From positions 496,001 through 560,000 of the forward strand of contig CAJNAR010000153.1 in NCBI GenBank assembly GCA_905220665.1: a DNA stretch of 64,000 bases, in the 5' to 3' direction. A model generated the notes under the pieces. The model ran no database searches and had not been told where the DNA came from. It saw only the letters and a program-made list of their open reading frames with translations. Source of the DNA: Albugo candida. Its lineage: Eukaryota; Oomycota; Peronosporomycetes; Albuginales; Albuginaceae. Positions within the stretch are counted from its first letter, which is position 1. Every line of letters starts with the position of its first letter. Made by a program: the position numbers and the translations under genes. Of this stretch, positions 46,126 through 57,591 are shown one piece after another.

Positions 46126-47481
46126 GGGCTCCTCGATTATTTTAACGTGGAACAGTATCTCAGCACTCACGGTGAATGTGAATGGAATTCATAAAAGTGG
46201 TCATCTTTTTATTGAGCACATCCTATCACAACACTCCATTTGTTGTGTTCAAGAGACCAAGTTTCACGATCACAACCAACTGGACTCCATTCAGTTTTTA
46301 TTAACATCAAAAATGCAGCACAAAATGTTTGTCAATGATCGCAACAGTGCTTTTCTCCATCCGACTCAAAACCGCAGTGGCGGCGTCATGAGAATCCTTC
46401 GTTCGGACTTTCCCGGTTATACTGAACGGATTGGTGAACACATGCAATTGCTCCAATTTTTCATTCACCTTTTCCAATGATTCCATTTCATGAACGAGAG
46501 ATGGCGGTGGTTGTACGTTCTCCTGAGCTACATCTTCGACTGTATTGGTGGGATAGGTCTCGCCGTCCAGGCTTGGCGCTAGTAAAACACCACTATCTGA
46601 AGCTTTGATGAATTTGTCTTCACAATGCTCGAAAAACTCCAGACGCAAGAACGAAGCATTCGAAATCGCTATTTGGTTTTGCGTCTTATCATTAACGATG
46701 CACCGGTGTATATCCACATTTCTCTCCAACACTTTCGAATCGACCGCAACACATATGGTATTTATTCTGTGATTTCAACACACCACTCGATCCAGCTATC
46801 GATGCCTCGAGTGGAACAATTCGACACGAACCAAGTCGATTAGCGTGTTTGGAAAGGCTTTTACAGTTGGGTGTGGCAGACGCTTGGCGAATTCAATATC
46901 CGACTGAAAAAGTATTTTCAGGACCATTACCGCGCAAGAATCAGCTTGATTACATCTGCATGTCGGAAGAGCTATTCAATATGGTATGCAAAACCTCTGA
47001 GTATTTTCGTCCACGACATGCGGGAGATCATCTGGCACAGAAAGTAACTTTTACAAGTCCAACTCAATCTCCGGGACGAGGATATTGGAAATGTTCATTA
47101 CGACTATTTGAATATCCTAAAGTTGTCGAAGCAATCAACTTGGAAGCGAATTTGGTGCTCGAACAGTTGCGGACAACTTCGAATACCGGCAAAATGTGGG
47201 GCAGTTGGAAAACGAAAATCAAGAAACAGCTTCAAAGCATTGAAAAAAAGATTGCACAAGATAGCCGACGTGATGTTGAGTCTAGCCAGCGTGTTTTGGA
47301 AGTCGCAGCAGCTCGATATCGCATTCCCGATACCAAAGAGTCACGGTATTTTTACGAATCGAGTCTCGAGCATTTCAGAATTTCGATCGAAAACAATGCG
47401 AAATACAACCAAGATGAAAGCTTCGACCATCACATGAGGCATATGGAGAACTATTCCAAGCATATTTCGCCCTCCGGATAG
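46097..47481 (+). pseudogene. LINE endonuclease domain remnant
   Basis: WNSISALTVNVNGIHKSGH, then SICCVQETKF, is the start of an exonuclease-endonuclease-phosphatase fold (NVNG, QETK with the catalytic Glu). GGVMRILRSDFPGYTERIG follows. Coding is interrupted at about 46450 and resumes near 46655 with NRYLVLRLIINDAPVYIH. LDYICMSEEL and HAGDHLAQKVTF (the SDH-type motif, here GDHL) close the domain. Several frame changes make it inactive. Confidence 0.75.
46448..46655 (-). other. Antisense coding-like fragment inserted in the LINE endonuclease
   Basis: On the minus strand this reads FLRLEFFEHCEDKFIKASDS, then GVLLAPSLDGETYPTNTVED and SLVHEMESLEKVNEKLEQL, a coherent protein-like stretch of about 70 residues in one frame. 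The LINE endonuclease is interrupted over exactly this span. It looks like a piece of another gene or element inserted in reverse; no target duplication was identified. Confidence 0.45.
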
Positions 47482-47781
47482 TTCTTATCGTCGTGTGCCG
47501 ATCGGAAATGTCATCAAAAAATATGGCACAGTGACAGCAAACCCGAGGGAGATTATTGACGAATTCAGAGATCATTGGGGTGGTGTCATGGGCTCTGTTT
47601 ATAGCTCCGAGACCGACTCCGACTCAAATGCTCCATGTTAAAGAAAGCAAAAAAAGTTACTCGATTCGATCCAAGTTTCCCTTTCCTCAGCAGAGCAAGA
47701 CCGTCTCTTAACTCGCTTAAGTACGACCTAGATGGCGGAAGCGATAAAGCACATGCGGAGTAGTTCTTCTCCAGGTATGGA

Positions 47782-48047
47782 TGGACTGTTGAAGAAGGGT
47801 GTATTGTTTTCAAGTTACGCTATCGCACGATGCATGCTGGTAACGGCAAAGGATTACCGACGCGCTGGCCAGTTGATTCTAATGCGCGACTATACGATTA
47901 GTAATGCGCGGTGTAGAAAACTGTCAAGGTATAGTCGAAGAAAGCAGTAGGCTTAGAGTAGCAAGAGCGTCTGCGAACTAAGGACCTGAATATATATCAG
48001 TATTTGATTTGCTACCTGCTGAGCACAACGCATCTTTTAACATGGAC
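47782..48047. repeat. Target-site duplication TGGAC flanking the solo LTR
   Basis: TGGAC at 47782-47786 and again at 48043-48047, directly at the LTR termini. Removing the LTR and one copy restores the RT frame MDG-LPAAFYK. Confidence 0.9.
47787..48042 (+). mobile_element. Solo LTR of the copia family
   Basis: 256 bp starting TGTTGAAGAAGGG and ending CATCTTTTAACA. It is the reverse complement of the LTRs at 3694-3948 and 7768-8014 with scattered differences. A perfect 5-bp duplication shows a full element inserted here and then lost its interior by LTR-LTR recombination. It splits the LINE reverse transcriptase. Confidence 0.93.
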
Positions 48048-50214
48048 TACCAGCTGCATTTTATAAGATCGATCCGGAAACGTTTGGCGAGTGTCTGAAG
48101 ATCGTGTTCGAATATCAGCTGGAAAGAGGTATCTTACATCGATCACAACGTCACTCGGCAATGACCTTATTGTACAAAAAAGGATCACGAGGTGATCCTG
48201 GCAACTGTTGACCGATCGCACTGCTTTGCGTCGATGTGGAAGTACTTTGAAAAGTGTTGGCGTATCGATTGCAACGTTTTTTGCCAAAATTGATCCATCA
48301 AGATCAAAAAGCATTTTTTTGCCAAAATCGATCCATTAAGATCAAAAAGCATTTGTGCGAGGAAGGTCAATGCATCATCATATTCGACATCTCACCGACA
48401 TCCAAGACTTGGTCACTCATCGTGGGGAGGAAGCTTATGAAACGTTTTTTCGACTTTGAGAAAGCTTATGATCGAGTCAATTGGACGTACATGTTTCGCG
48501 ATCTGGAAAAAATGGGCGTTGGAAAAAGTTTTATCGACTGGGTTCGACTTTTGTACAATAACACAAAGGCGCAGTTGATGATTAATGGAAACATCACACC
48601 GTCCATTACACCACAACGTGGAGTGAAAAAAGGTGATCATCTCTCAGCATTACTTTTTCTGATGACGATCGAACCTTTGGGAAATTTACTTCGACAACAT
48701 GAAGAACATGGCATTTGGATTAATGGCACGACTGTCGCAACTGGATTATTTTTTGCGGACGATTCGACATTGCTTTCAGCGACACCAAATAGTGTTTTGA
48801 GGCAACTCGAACTCGTCCAAGTCTATTGCGATGGATCGGGTGCGAAAATCAACTCAAGTAAATCATCCTTGCTCTCATTAAAACGGACCCTGCCGTGTCC
48901 ACGTATTCCCAATTTGACCATAATGGGTCCGAAGAATTCGATAAGGAATTGGGTATTCCGTTCGGCCAGAAACGAACTCATTCGATGGTTATTTCAACTC
49001 TCGAAAAGCGTTTTTACGATGGGTTTGGTGTATGGTTTCGCCGAGCACGAACTGTTCATGGTCGACTACTGATTGCGCAGACGATGATTTTATCACGTTT
49101 GTGGCATTATACGATGCACGTAAACATACCAGCAGAGACTATTCGACAATGGCAATCGATGTTAAATCGATTTGTGCTTGGTCGGAAACACAACAAAGAT
49201 TCAAAACATGTTCACCTACTCAGCAAAGAATTTTTATATCTTTGCAGACAAGATGGTGGACGGACTACAAGTTCCATTTTTGGTGGGACGACTAAAGCTA
49301 CAACGTATTCAATTCCTTCAACAGTTCGCATCCGATGCGTCAACAATTATTTCTGCGAATTGGACAACTGCTTCGACGGAATTATTACAACTTATCCAAC
49401 CTCCCTTTGGACCACACAAGCCGATGGATATATTCACCATCGTACCACATCGACATGGGAAAATGGCTCAATGGGAGAGCATATCGTCATGGTGGAAACA
49501 CGCATTTAAAATGTGGCATCAGATGGATTGGAGCATTACAATATCCGATTTGAATGTTTCACAACGCCGTCAGTACTACATGTAACAACCGATTTGGTTC
49601 CACTGCGACCAAGAATTACAATATGAAGCTGCTACTCGTAATCCGAGTACGCAAAACGTTTGGTACAATCTTGGCATGGTGGACGAACCACATCGAACAT
49701 TTCGGAAATCGTTCGCTACGCTTTTCGAGATTCGAAGTCTGCAAGACTTTCTTCGTGAAAGCGACACATGGACAACGAAGGAAGATTTCGTCGCCAACTA
49801 TTACAACGACAAAGAACTAAACACATTGCATATGTCTGAAGAAAAGTTGCTGAGTCGACTTTACAATGAAGTCACTCAGATACTCCAGCGTATCCACTCG
49901 ACGATATATGGTCTCATCACTTGGATTACACCAACCACAAGTGGCAGATCCTTTTATGTGGGAGTAAAAAGCAAGGAAAGGAGACACTATTATCCATCTA
50001 TTCCCCGCTCAAAACTCTCACGAATCGTCTGGAAACCTCCCGAACCAACCAAGAGTCATCCGATGTCGACACATTGGTCATCACGGGAGAGATCGGACGC
50101 ACTGGATTCAGAACGAGTTCGAAGTTTTATGGCAACATCACGGCAACATCACGGCAACTTCGGTAACCTGTATTACCAATTTTCGACGATTTACAGCTTC
50201 CTCTAGCCTTTCGG

Positions 50215-50586
50215 ATGTTGCCAGTTCGATCTCGTTTCTGGTGCTTAGAGGATATTCAGCCCGACATTATATTGTGCACGCAGCCTTCGTGTGGGGCAGT
50301 GGAATCCGATCAACATCTCTTTCTAGAGTGCGATCACACGGCACAGTTATGGAGGGGGTTACTACCTAGCTGGGATCAGTTTTTCTCCTCTCGACCACGT
50401 TGGACGCATACTGCATGTGCAATCGTACCAGCACTACGGTCGGATTGGAAAGAATTTCAACAAATTATATCGGATTTATGGCTTGCATTGCAAGCGGTGA
50501 CACTGCACTTCGTCTCTGGACAGATCGCAATCGTCATTTTTACGATCAGCGATCAGCAACTCCGACAATTCCAGCACCTTCCGTGA
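50215..50586 (+). pseudogene. LINE C-terminal zinc-binding (zf-RVT) segment
   Basis: RFWCLEDIQPDIILC, then C-x4-C, ESDQHLFLECDHTAQLWRG and a Trp-rich helix match the C-terminal zinc motif of plant and oomycete L1-like elements. The frame is separate from the RT frames. Confidence 0.65.
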
Positions 50587-51035
50587 TCTACACCGCGTCT
50601 AGTGCGCACGTTCGGTACTATCGAAGACAGTGTTACGACCAAGACGAACGCATTCGACTCGCAAAGGTGCTTGATCAACTCGCAGCGCAAGGATCATTCG
50701 GTGGATTTTTCAGAAGCCGACGATCATTGCTGCGGGTACGACACAGACAAGTGCAAATGCAAGTGCAGCTCGGATCCTAGTCCTAGTTGGATGACACTGT
50801 TCAGCCTAGTGTGGCGCGCACCAGTTTGCAAACCACGGTGCTTTGGGATGCGTTTTTACAATTTTACAATTTTATAACTTTACAGCATTTACAGCATTTA
50901 CAAGCTGGACACAGTCTCGTATTAAGGTGGCTGAGGCTACTGCGATACGAGATTATCAACGAGAAGACATATTATCATCTCCCACAGGTATTTTACGAAA
51001 CGTTTGTACATGTATATAAATGTTATTTAAGATAG

Positions 51036-51573
51036 CCTAGACAACTAGACAAGTCAGTTAGTCTAATTCTAGTGATATAGACACCTTCAACTAAGATTAA
51101 TACTCATCACTAGTAGACGATTCATTGCCTGTTTGTCAAGCTATAATGCGTTCGTAAAGATGCAAAAGTTATTATACATTAACGGCCGAAAGTAAAATGT
51201 GTTAAGAAATAATTCTGTGGAGGAAAAAATTCTAATTTTTTACTAAAGCTTGTTTTGAATCTAACCTTGTAACCGGAATTCCGCAAGACCGCTTCTTATG
51301 GCCGATTTTCCGCAATTGCTGCACCTGCATTTCCCTGTGTCCGATGCTAAATGCTATGTGTCAAATGGAAATTGTCAGAAGTAATAGCCTATCACAGATG
51401 GAACGTTCCATGTATTAGCCAATCACAAATAATTCTCGATTGGAGCTGCTGGAGCAACATTTTAGGGTGTGTATGGATGTAGTTAGCTAGAAATGTAAAA
51501 AAATCATGTATGTATTTTGCAAAACAAAAGTTGCGAGAGTAGTAATTCAACTAGGCATGTTGTAATTCAAAAA
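51036..51573. other. Spacer between the LINE and the third motif array
   Basis: AT-rich; may include the LINE 3' UTR. No gene or RNA recognised. Confidence 0.4.
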
Positions 51574-51730
51574 AAAGTTGTCGGGATGTCAATACCCATT
51601 CATTTAGGATATTTAGGGGGTGTAACGATACCGGTGTTCTCAGTTAAGTTAACGGTGTGGCTATTGCTAAAGTGGGGTGTGGCTATACTGGATTCCTCGA
51701 AAAATTGTCGATATAGGGATGGCTACACAT
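51574..51730. repeat. Third array of the ~35-bp unit family with conserved terminus
   Basis: Starts GTTGTCGGGATGTCAATACC, the reverse complement of the terminus at 43454-43474, preceded by the same A tract. GTGTAACGATACCGGTGTTC, GTGTGGCTATACTGGATTCC and related units follow. It shares TCTCAGTTAAGTTA with the array at 42086 in reverse complement. Confidence 0.6.
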
Positions 51731-52264
51731 GGGAATAAAGCCATCATCATACATCTGGTGATGATGGGAACAAACCAAATGCAAGCAAAGAAAAGGGTCT
51801 AATTAGGTATTTTGTTTTTTATTGGTTTCTACCAGACCTATACTGCTGTATACAATAAAAACTGGCTTTCATAAAGTACATGAAGAATCAGAGAATTAGC
51901 TGACGGATGTTACAGGCGCAATAAATTACTTCGTGCGTGCTCGTATAAACACAGATGATAACCCTGTACGCAAGAGAACAAGCTTCATTTTCACCTATCA
52001 ATCAACTCAATTCAGCAACCTCCATAATTAGAAGTAAGGAAGCTTTTCTCCACGTACATGATCTTTTCCCTTTCTAAGAGAACGGCGTGAAGCACTCTTC
52101 ACAACTTCAGTGGTGGTAACAAACAGCTGGTTAGGATCACCTGGGCCGATTAGTTAAGTGTTTACAGAATTCTCTCTCAAATGTAGCGCGTCAAACTGTC
52201 GCGTGATGGATAGGGCAGTCGTTTATCTCACTTAATATTTTTCCCTTTTCGGCTGAAGGGTATA
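51731..52264. other. Upstream region of the protease-homologue gene
   Basis: AT-rich spacer expected to hold the promoter of the gene at 52265. No defined core element was recognised. Confidence 0.4.
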
Positions 52265-53137
52265 ATGTTCACACGTCTATCAATCATCGGCTATCTTCTC
52301 ATCGGTAAAATCATTGACGTTTCTGGCTTCGTCAAGAATAGAAAATGTAGTGCTCCGAAATCAATCCGACGAACCTTTCCACCGGTTGGATCAATTATGC
52401 TACAGGTCGGTGCGGGGAAAAGACAACCTTTGTGTGCGGCGGCTCTTATCGACAAGAAACATGTGGTATCCAATGTTAACTGCCATACTTCAATAATCGA
52501 TATTGCACAGAAATCAAAAGTGCATGTGTATTTTTATATCAATTCTACGTCCTACATCTTGACAAGTGGAAGAAGCGTTGGTATTCCAGAAGGAGCTGCG
52601 AATGACAAATATGACGAGAATACTCAGCAGGGCGACTTTGTTATTTTTGAACTAGCGTATACCCTACACATACTACCAGCGCTACTCTCTAATAGTCCAC
52701 CAAAGCCTAACACAGAGTTTTTCGTAGTTGGTAGTGGGGCAACCGTGTCTGCCGATTTGGATAAACATTCAAGATATGTAACGGATTGGGAGATCGGCAC
52801 TTTGACCGTTCAAGATACAAGCACATGTGCAAGCTCATACCAATACAATCCTTATGATGGTGTACACCCTTTGTACAATAGAACGCACCTTATCTGCGCG
52901 TTATCAGAATGTATTTCTCCGTGTGACCGTGAAAATGGTATGCCGCTGTTGGATGTGATAAAAGTAAATTCTCAAGATCGTGTTGTGATTTTTGGCATTC
53001 TATCGTTCAAAGCGAACAAGTGCACCATTGGCTCAGCTGCGACTTTTGGGATTCCTTCCGCATACAAATCTTTTTTCACGGAAACTGCACCGGGGAATAT
53101 TTTTGTAGATGTTTGTCATGAGACCGGAAAGTGTTGA
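52265..53137 (+). CDS. Secreted trypsin-fold protein without catalytic His and Ser (glucanase-inhibitor-like)
   Basis: 290 residues. MFTRLSIIGYLLIGKIIDVSGF is a plausible signal peptide. The chymotrypsin fold is seen from PPVGSIMLQVGAGKRQPLCA, then LIDKKHVVSNVNC, where the usual T-A-A-H-C is S-N-V-N-C, so the catalytic His is Asn (residue 72). GDFVIFEL keeps the Asp (124). CDRENGMPLL stands for C-x-G-D-S-G-G-P-L, so the catalytic Ser is Asn (224). The many Cys suit an extracellular protein. In Phytophthora, inactive trypsin homologues (glucanase inhibitor proteins) are secreted and bind plant beta-1,3-glucanases; a similar apoplastic role is inference. It is a single-exon gene beside the transposon island, a common position for fast-evolving secreted genes. 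Confidence 0.8.
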   Translation: MFTRLSIIGYLLIGKIIDVSGFVKNRKCSAPKSIRRTFPPVGSIMLQVGAGKRQPLCAAALIDKKHVVSNVNCHTSIIDIAQKSKVHVYFYINSTSYILTSGRSVGIPEGAANDKYDENTQQGDFVIFELAYTLHILPALLSNSPPKPNTEFFVVGSGATVSADLDKHSRYVTDWEIGTLTVQDTSTCASSYQYNPYDGVHPLYNRTHLICALSECISPCDRENGMPLLDVIKVNSQDRVVIFGILSFKANKCTIGSAATFGIPSAYKSFFTETAPGNIFVDVCHETGKC

Positions 53138-55390
53138 TGTTTTTGCTTGAATATGTGTGTTGGTCTGTGTGCTTGAATACATTTGTTGATCTTTGTGCTT
53201 ATACATGTTAAGATTGTTGTTTCTACCTCTAGTGGAGAGGGCATCATCCATTGAATGCAAATAACACTTTCCCACTTGTACATTAGGATGAGAACAGCTG
53301 AACCATTCGTGAAACATGATCATCCGGTAAACGACGACGATGAGTCAACTTCTTGTGTATATGGCATGTGCCACGGATGGATGGTATAGGAGCCGAAGCA
53401 GTACTCACACGAAGCTGATGTATCGTAATACGTCGCTGGGAACGGCCAAAGTTATAGACGCGATTGACACCAGCGGTGGATAGTCAAGTTACGCATCTGG
53501 AAAATTGAGGGATAGAAAAGATGGCATGTTTTGTGGTCGTGGTGAACGTACTCTGAACATGAGAATTGCTGACTCTCAACGTAGATGTCGGCAACTTGGT
53601 GACGCTGTCCTTCTCTTCGGTCGACCAGCAACATATTTGAATATCTCCAAAACCATGGTGCTGTGTCGACATCGTGATGCTTGCGGTAATGCGGCCAGAA
53701 TTGCGCGATTCTTTAGATCAGGAACACTTGCAATGCAGAAATTGTTAGATGGTTCTATCCATAAATACCTCTCGTCTAGTAGATGCAGTGATTTACGGTC
53801 CAAGTGCGAATGCTACTAGAGCTTGTGGATTTGTCGTGCAATACGCAAGTAGATTGAGTACGGGGCACGGGGACACCAGCAATTTAACAATACTCATGGC
53901 AGTGTTAGTCCACTTCCTTCGATACTTGCGCCTACATGTCATATTGCTCGGTTGTCGGGAGTAATATTGTAATGAGCCGGGGAATTTTCCAACGCACCGA
54001 ATCAACAAACCCTGCTAAGGCAATGCTAAGTGTACACGTATACCTGTAGTCTGATTCCTTCAAGCTAATCATACCATTTTGTCAAATACAATCGCAGATC
54101 TATTCGACAAAGCGTTAGTGCACCATGCTTTCACAGCTGCTCCTTGCCCGTAAAGAAAACTGTGTGACCTCACAAATATCTACCTCACACTACAATTATC
54201 TTGATATCGTGCCGAACTTCCACTCTCATACCAATGGAATGCTTAGAAGTGTGTTGACCACGTGAAGCAAATTTGGATTCCGTCATGTACTACATAAAGT
54301 GTGATCCCAAAAAAAGGTACGACAATCCTGCTGCTTATAAATTATCAAGAGACGTCATGGAATGAAGTACAACGTAGGACCGCATCACAAAACTCCCTAC
54401 AAATCCTTGTTCTTGACTGATCGTTGTCGCGTATACGACCGCTACTTCATCTAGCATATTACCAGTACTGACTCGATACAAAATACCAATGTTTGCTCAA
54501 AGTTCGCGACAGAAGTCGATCTCTCTTCATTGTTACGGCTAAACACGTTTTCAAGTCCGGCAGAATGCTCGTATATAGCTGCATGATCTGATTCATCTAC
54601 ATTAATCCTTGATGCATCCTCGGAGCTATTTATGCACGCAGCTGGATTGATACAATGCCTTGCAACAGAAAATAATGTCGGACACTGCTGTGTGTGAACC
54701 ATACTCACTGGGCCACATTTTATATTCATTTGAGAAAATTGGGGTCTTACCGGTACAGCATCTTAAGGATCATCAGCAGCATTTTAGCTGTGACATTGAA
54801 TTCTGGGAATGGGATTCGTATATTTACTTCCGTCTGGACTTTGTGGTTAACCGAATGGATATCTCAGGCAGAACCACTGGGAGGCATGTTGGCTATCTCC
54901 CTCGGAGTCTTCAAATTTGAGCGTTCGTTCGATCGGCGCATGATGTGTTCAAATAGCCACTGGGCTGTCGTGATGTGCTACCGGAGAGCTACAATATGAG
55001 AAAATTCATACCATCCATATTGCCTGTACGTGAGGAACAAAGGATTTTAAGAACGCGGTGGAGTCGTCGCCAATGGCAGGAGTTGACTAGAGTAAGTCCT
55101 AGTTCCGTCAAATCAAATCCGTGGAGGGAAATCCTGGCTTTTGGTTACGTCTGAATAGTTCTTGTCTGATATGATGGTGTGCAGCAGCTTAACGTACGCT
55201 TTTGGTGAAGGATTTTCATTCAAAACGGTGCTGAGCTATGTGGGCGAAAAAAAAAACTGAGGAGGACTCGAGCTGGACATTTGACGATTGGACGTCTGGA
55301 GAGGACCGTTGGGAGACATGTTAGTGTTCCTCCTAGGAAGGTAAGAGTCCGGGAGGGGTGTGGATCATCATGGTTGTGCTTGGATTCGTT
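53138..55390. other. Gene-poor stretch right of the protease homologue
   Basis: Contains only short frames on both strands; the longest (plus 53505-53819, plus 54694-54999) have no recognisable domain. Probably old decayed DNA. Confidence 0.4.
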
Positions 55391-55724
55391 CTAGGCGGCG
55401 AAAATTGTGCCCGAAAAGGCTTCTTGGGGCTGTCGCGATTTGCTGTCGAAGAGGTAGTCTGATACTTTGCAAATGTGCCCTGCTGCCGCTATGAGCAGGA
55501 TAATGCATACAGAGAACGCGGCGGTGATAAAAGGATTTGGGTTGGCTAAGAACTCAATGCCCATGTACCGCATTTGTAGAGCTCGATTGGCATAATAAAC
55601 ATGTTACAGAGATGGACTCTTAGGTCCACAGAGAAACGAATCCATCGTTTCCAGAATTCACAGACGCTCGATTTACCTTCTTTTTTCCGTTATGCTATTC
55701 CTCATGGTCGCGAAGGAAGCGTGC

Positions 55725-57290
55725 CTAACTTTGGAGTGCGATGCCACTAAATATCCTTGAATCTAAAATTTTTTGCCAGTGCAGCCTGGCCACATCAATG
55801 CAAAGAGACCATCTGGCAAATGTTGTTTGAGCACTGACAAAATTTGTATCAAAGGTAACTGCTTGAAAATGAACAAAGTTGACATAATCGGCACAGATAA
55901 TTGCATTGTAATGCTTCATAATCGCGTTAAGCGAAGTGCATAGGCTACGGAGCGCCACTTCGAAATTATAGAATAAGATACAGTGAATCATCTTGTGGGG
56001 TCATCTTGGAGGGTGACGGTTGTAACTAAAAAAGCTGAAAATGTCCGGGTCCCAAAGCGGAGCTGGAGTATAGTTTTGGCGAGAAGTGCTTGAATGAAAT
56101 CGACTTGGTGCTGAGAGAGGGAAGAGCCTGACACTGCTATAAGTTAAATCTGTCGATGCTGTCAGATGCCTTGCTCAGATCAATAGCCGGTATGTGCATA
56201 GTGCGTTGATTTTCGCAAATGAACGCCACACTCCATTCATGGGCCCATACTGAGTCGACCACACTCCTGGTGCGTGTAAATCCATTCTAATTGGTCATAA
56301 CCAAGATATTACTCTAGATTTGCTTACGCGTGAACGTTGCTTCATTCTGAAGAGGCAAGCTGCATCTGCACCATATATGCCTCAGCGAGAAGCTTGGGAT
56401 CGAGGCATGAGGATTTGTCAGCTGCTGCAGTGATCCAACTGAGTACGGCGGGCCACAATGTTGTCGGGGAGTGCAGAAAGCTATGCATCGATGTGGTCTT
56501 GTAGAAGTTTATTTACGTCGTCGTCCTTAAAAAGGAAGCGGTCAAACTCCAGCGTCGTTATGTTGCGGGAATGTACTTTCAGAAGAATCTTATTGACATT
56601 AGGAATCCAAAGGGAAGTTGACACTATTCTGTGGTCGCTATCAAACGTATGTACCGGGTGCTACTGAAAATTCATGAATCAAAATTCATAGCCTATCCGG
56701 TTGAATATAGGATATGTGTTTCGAGTGCCTTGCCACGTCTATCTTTTCCAAGCACGTTTATTGGATGTCGTGTTGCAGAGGTATAGAATATTAATTCGTA
56801 ATCGAACTCCATTATTGTTGCAACAGCCTCGAGAGTATAGACCAAACACGGTAGTTAGTGGTGTTTTGGGTTCGCTTTTCGCATTAAAGTCACCCAGAAT
56901 AAAACAGAATTTGCGCACAAAATGGCTATGTGCCGCGTATTCAAGTTTGTTCAAACTCTTCCTTTTCTGCCAATAGTGTGCTTGGGTGGGGGTCATACAC
57001 GTTGATAAATGTGGTCTGGATTGAGCGGCAGATTTTGATCTGGAGTATAACAAATCGATCACTGAGTGCCAAATAGCGGTGCATGGAAGAAATAATTTCG
57101 TGCGAGATGGTGGACCCAGGACCATAACGCGGATTCCAACATAATATAATATTATCATAGTGGCATCGGTCGTGTGTATTTATAGATAGTGCCTCAATTT
57201 CGTGGGCAGATGTCACGCGTATATCTTTTTTGGTATGTAAGTAAGTGATGGTACTTGAGCTGTGATGTTTGGTCATGGACGTTGAAAATG
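55725..57290 (-). pseudogene. Decayed LINE, copy A (endonuclease and RT fragments)
   Basis: On the minus strand: WNPRYGPGSTISHEIISSMH followed by ALSDRFVILQIKICRSIQTT (57,150-57,000), GDFNAKSEPKTPLTTVFGLY (about 56,895), and SDHRIVSTSLWIPNV (about 56,640), which carries the endonuclease SDHR motif. Then come frame-broken RT pieces ending near CADYVNFVH (about 55,890), where the DD of the RT box is damaged. It is a different LINE family from the one at 43.6 kb. Confidence 0.65.
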
Positions 57291-57591
57291 ACTATCCTTA
57301 TGTCCTTGAATCGGGGAGAAAAGAGCTACCAGCGGTAGACATAAACGACCAGTCGTTTGGGCGGGCGTCACCCGTACCGTCAACAAAGTTGTAGAGTAAT
57401 GTACTATTACCAGTTCGTGCAGACGAGCCGAGGAAGAATCCATAATTTCCAGAACTTGGAGAATTTCATGAGTTACCTGGCTTATTTCTGAGTGCTTTCC
57501 CATGATTGCCTAGGAATATGTGCTTACATTAGCATTCAAATGGGTTTGGCCGTGACGATTCGAAGCATATATGAAGTGAAGACCTCTTGAG

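Larger units (their letters stand above)
47730..49510 (+). pseudogene. LINE reverse transcriptase remnant
   Basis: MAEAIKHMRSSSSPGMDGL at 47731-47790 is interrupted by the solo LTR and resumes at 48043 with PAAFYKIDPETFGECL. Later motifs: LLYKKGSRGDPGN with a stop just after it, FDFEKAYDRVNWTYMF (motif A Asp), TPQRGVKKGDHLSALLFLM (motif B) and FFADDSTLLSATP (motif C, the FADD box). A 38-bp duplication between 48,283 and 48,358 disturbs the frame within the LIHQDQKAF region. The catalytic Asp residues are still present but the reading frame is not continuous. Confidence 0.85.
43641..50870 (+). mobile_element. LINE (L1-like, AP endonuclease) retrotransposon, degenerate
   Basis: On the plus strand in order: an ORF1 region (43641-46125), an apurinic-type endonuclease (about 46,100-47,480), reverse transcriptase (47,730-49,500), and a C-terminal zinc motif of the zf-RVT kind near 50,270-50,350. 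Frameshifts, stops, a solo LTR (47787-48042), a 38-bp internal duplication near 48,283 and an antisense coding fragment (about 46,450-46,650) break it. It lies between the array ends at 43474 and 51574. The 5' and 3' ends are not fixed, because no target duplication or poly(A) tail was recognised. Confidence 0.8.

Noticed and set aside
54694..54999. 101-codon plus-strand frame rich in Trp and Leu
   Set aside because: An overlapping frame of similar length exists and neither shows domain features.
55391..55573. 60-codon minus-strand frame with a membrane-like segment
   Set aside because: It is isolated, short, has no supporting context, and lies in decayed LINE surroundings.
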